NCBI GenBank assembly: GCA_945870025.1
Contig: CAMBQN010000006.1
Span: forward strand, 1 to 64,000
Length of the DNA: 64,000 bases
Source: Akkermansia muciniphila
GTDB lineage: Bacteria > Verrucomicrobiota > Kiritimatiellia > RFP12 > JAAYNR01
Direction of reading: 5' to 3'
The notes under the pieces were generated by a model. That model ran no database searches. It was not told the DNA's origin and saw only the letters and a program-made list of their open reading frames with translations. Below are positions 62,302 through 64,000 of the stretch, one piece after another; position 1 is the stretch's first letter, and each line of letters opens with the position of its first letter. A program made the translations under genes and the position numbers.

Positions 62302-64000
62302 TCAGCGTTCGATCGCGCTCGAATCTGCCGGTGCCACCTCTAACTCCGAAATCTTTCGGAAATCGATTGCAGCCAAGCCAAAATGCCCCTTCATTTCAAT
62401 CTGTTTGAGATCGATCTTCCCCTCCAATAAGTCGCCCTTGCGAAGCCGAATGGAATCTGCCGCATCTCCCGTTCCGGGCTTGATCGTCGACACGTGCGTG
62501 ATCGGCACGATGAGAATGGAGTCGGCCATCCGAAGCGATGCCACCCGCATCGTGGTGATCCCGGTGAGCGTATCTCCGTTCGCCATGCGCAGCCGTAGGC
62601 TCACACGCTCAACAGCGTCGTCGGTCGGCAGGGCGGCAGTGCCGCCCTGCCGCTGCCCCGCCACCACGGCGTTCGTCAGGCTGTAGCAGAACTCGAATGC
62701 GGCCGCGCCGACGTCGGTGACGTGCATCGCGCCGGCCACGTTCGCCAGACGATAGCAACCGTCGAACGCCCGCGCACCGATCCGGCGTACGCTGGCGGGA
62801 ATCGTAACCCCGGTCAGTTCCCGGCAGCCCGCAAACGCTTTCGGCCCGATCCCTCCAACGGGCTTCCCGTCCGTCTCCGCAGGCACGGTCACCGTGCGGT
62901 TGGTGTCGAAACACCGGACCAGCACCAGGCTGCCGTCCGTATCCGGCATGAAGGCAAAGCCGCGGTCATACGAACACGTCATGGCCGGACGTCCTGCGAA
63001 TTGACCGTTCCATCCTTGCGTGTCCAACCGGTGGTAGGCAACCGCTGGAGTATTCTCGAACACGTCTGCGTCGGCCAGGGGAGCGTGGCCCTCGAAAAAA
63101 ACGCTTTCCAGGTTGGCACACGACGCAAACGCGCGCGTGGCGATCCCGGTGACGCCGGCGGGAATCATCACGCTTGTCAGGAAGGTATTGGACGCAAATG
63201 CATTCGCTCCGATTGCCGTCACCGGCAGGCCTGCCAGCCATACAGGAACCCGCACATCGTTTCGAGTGCCGAGGTAGTGCCGGATCGAAACGGTTTGCCC
63301 GTTCTGCACGGAAAAATGGAAGCGCCCATCCGTGGAAACGCCCCAGGCCGTCTTTCCGTAGGCCGTATCGTTGGTCCATCCTTTGGCCCCCTCCGGGTAG
63401 CATACGGTTGCCGGCGTGTTCGCGAAGATGTCCGCATTTAAAGGCGGCCGATCGCCCTCGAAAAGCACCATGTCGAGTTGGGGACAGGAACTGAACGCCT
63501 GGCGCCCGATTTGCCGGATGCCGGCCGGTATGGATACTTGTCGAAGGGTTGCGCGCTGAAAGGCGCCTGCCCCGATGTTTGTCACGGTCGATGAAAAAGA
63601 CAGTTTCGTCAGTGAGGCCACCTCCGCGAAGGCGTTCGCGCTCACGGTCGTAACGCCGTCCGGTACCCGGTACTCGGTCTCCTTGCGCTTTTGTGGATAG
63701 CGTAAAAGCTCGGTCATGGCACGGTTGAACAATACCCCATCCAAGGTCCGGAATGCGGTGTTGCCTTCCGCCACGACGAACTCCTCCAGATTCGGGCAAT
63801 TGGTAAATTCCTGCTCGAGCTTCTTCAGCGTGGCCGGAAGGACAACCCGCATCAGTTTCGGGTTACTCCCAAAGGTCCAGGAGTCCAGGGACGTGATGCT
63901 TCCGAGTGATCTCACGCTGCGCAGGGACTCGCACCCCATGAACGCGCAGCCTTCGATGACGGTCACACTGTCGGGCAACGTAAGCTCTTCCAGCCCGCTG
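62302..64000 (-). CDS. BspA-type leucine-rich repeat (LRR_5) protein, N-terminus off the right edge
   Basis: Repeats such as VTVIEGCAFMGCESLRSV, VTTVSANAFAEVASLTKL, VTGIATRAFASCANLESV, VRRIGARAFDGCYRLANV; reading frame continues upstream of 63978 (SGLEELTLPDSV). Confidence 0.88.
   Translation of the reverse strand, partial: SGLEELTLPDSVTVIEGCAFMGCESLRSVRSLGSITSLDSWTFGSNPKLMRVVLPATLKKLEQEFTNCPNLEEFVVAEGNTAFRTLDGVLFNRAMTELLRYPQKRKETEYRVPDGVTTVSANAFAEVASLTKLSFSSTVTNIGAGAFQRATLRQVSIPAGIRQIGRQAFSSCPQLDMVLFEGDRPPLNADIFANTPATVCYPEGAKGWTNDTAYGKTAWGVSTDGRFHFSVQNGQTVSIRHYLGTRNDVRVPVWLAGLPVTAIGANAFASNTFLTSVMIPAGVTGIATRAFASCANLESVFFEGHAPLADADVFENTPAVAYHRLDTQGWNGQFAGRPAMTCSYDRGFAFMPDTDGSLVLVRCFDTNRTVTVPAETDGKPVGGIGPKAFAGCRELTGVTIPASVRRIGARAFDGCYRLANVAGAMHVTDVGAAAFEFCYSLTNAVVAGQRQGGTAALPTDDAVERVSLRLRMANGDTLTGITTMRVASLRMADSILIVPITHVSTIKPGTGDAADSIRLRKGDLLEGKIDLKQIEMKGHFGLAAIDFRKISELEVAPADSSAIER
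62627..62651. repeat. GC-rich perfect hairpin inside the LRR gene
   Basis: ggcagggcggca (62627-62638) g tgccgccctgcc (62640-62651), 12-bp arms. Confidence 0.8.

Noticed and set aside
1-64000. tRNA, rRNA, IS elements or transposases
   Set aside because: No transposase-like translation and no tRNA- or rRNA-like sequence was recognised; a tRNAscan/Infernal run would be needed to exclude small RNAs.

Overview
The window is a GC-rich bacterial carbohydrate-utilisation locus. Gene content suggests a PVC-type bacterium (Kiritimatiellota, Lentisphaerota or similar); this is inference only. About 36 plausible CDSs are called, almost all on the minus strand from 1 to about 60.1 kb. The left part (1-23.5 kb) is a glycosidase block: five GH36-type alpha-galactosidase-like genes (four with a visible NPCBM-type N-terminus, two nearly identical), a GH29-like protein, a GH29+GH78 two-domain protein, a GH127-like protein, two members of an unfamiliar DDD/CFCxxC family, and an embedded hipBA module. 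The middle part (23.5-42.2 kb) is a catabolic block: LarA-like racemase, VOC proteins, two E1 alpha-beta fusions and one E2, ALDH, SDRs, FAH-family hydrolase, transaldolase, a UxaE-like epimerase, a URO-D-like protein, an MFS transporter and a 2-hydroxyacid dehydrogenase. A divergent AraC regulator lies at 42.3 kb. The right part (43.3-57 kb) has four secreted proteins: one DUF6067/GH123-like, one DUF6067-like+FGE-like+PKD hybrid, and FGE-like proteins with their own conserved N-terminal module. The end has DUF6786-like, SDR, MBL-fold, TrpB2, a GGQ release-factor-like protein and a BspA-type LRR protein. The strongest unexplained signal is a set of short-word elements at gene-gene junctions. 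They are tandem 6-, 7- or 9-bp words (CTGAAAC, CTGAACA, CTGAATA, CCGACCA, GTCAGACCG and others), often paired with perfect 9-13 bp hairpins. The word sequence changes from junction to junction but the construction rule is kept, and several elements run into coding sequence. There is also evidence of gene decay: an Ldh2-type dehydrogenase lacking its central portion, a 15-codon GH36 C-terminal scar, and a duplicated Ig-like domain fragment. No tool was run; family names rest on motif recognition.
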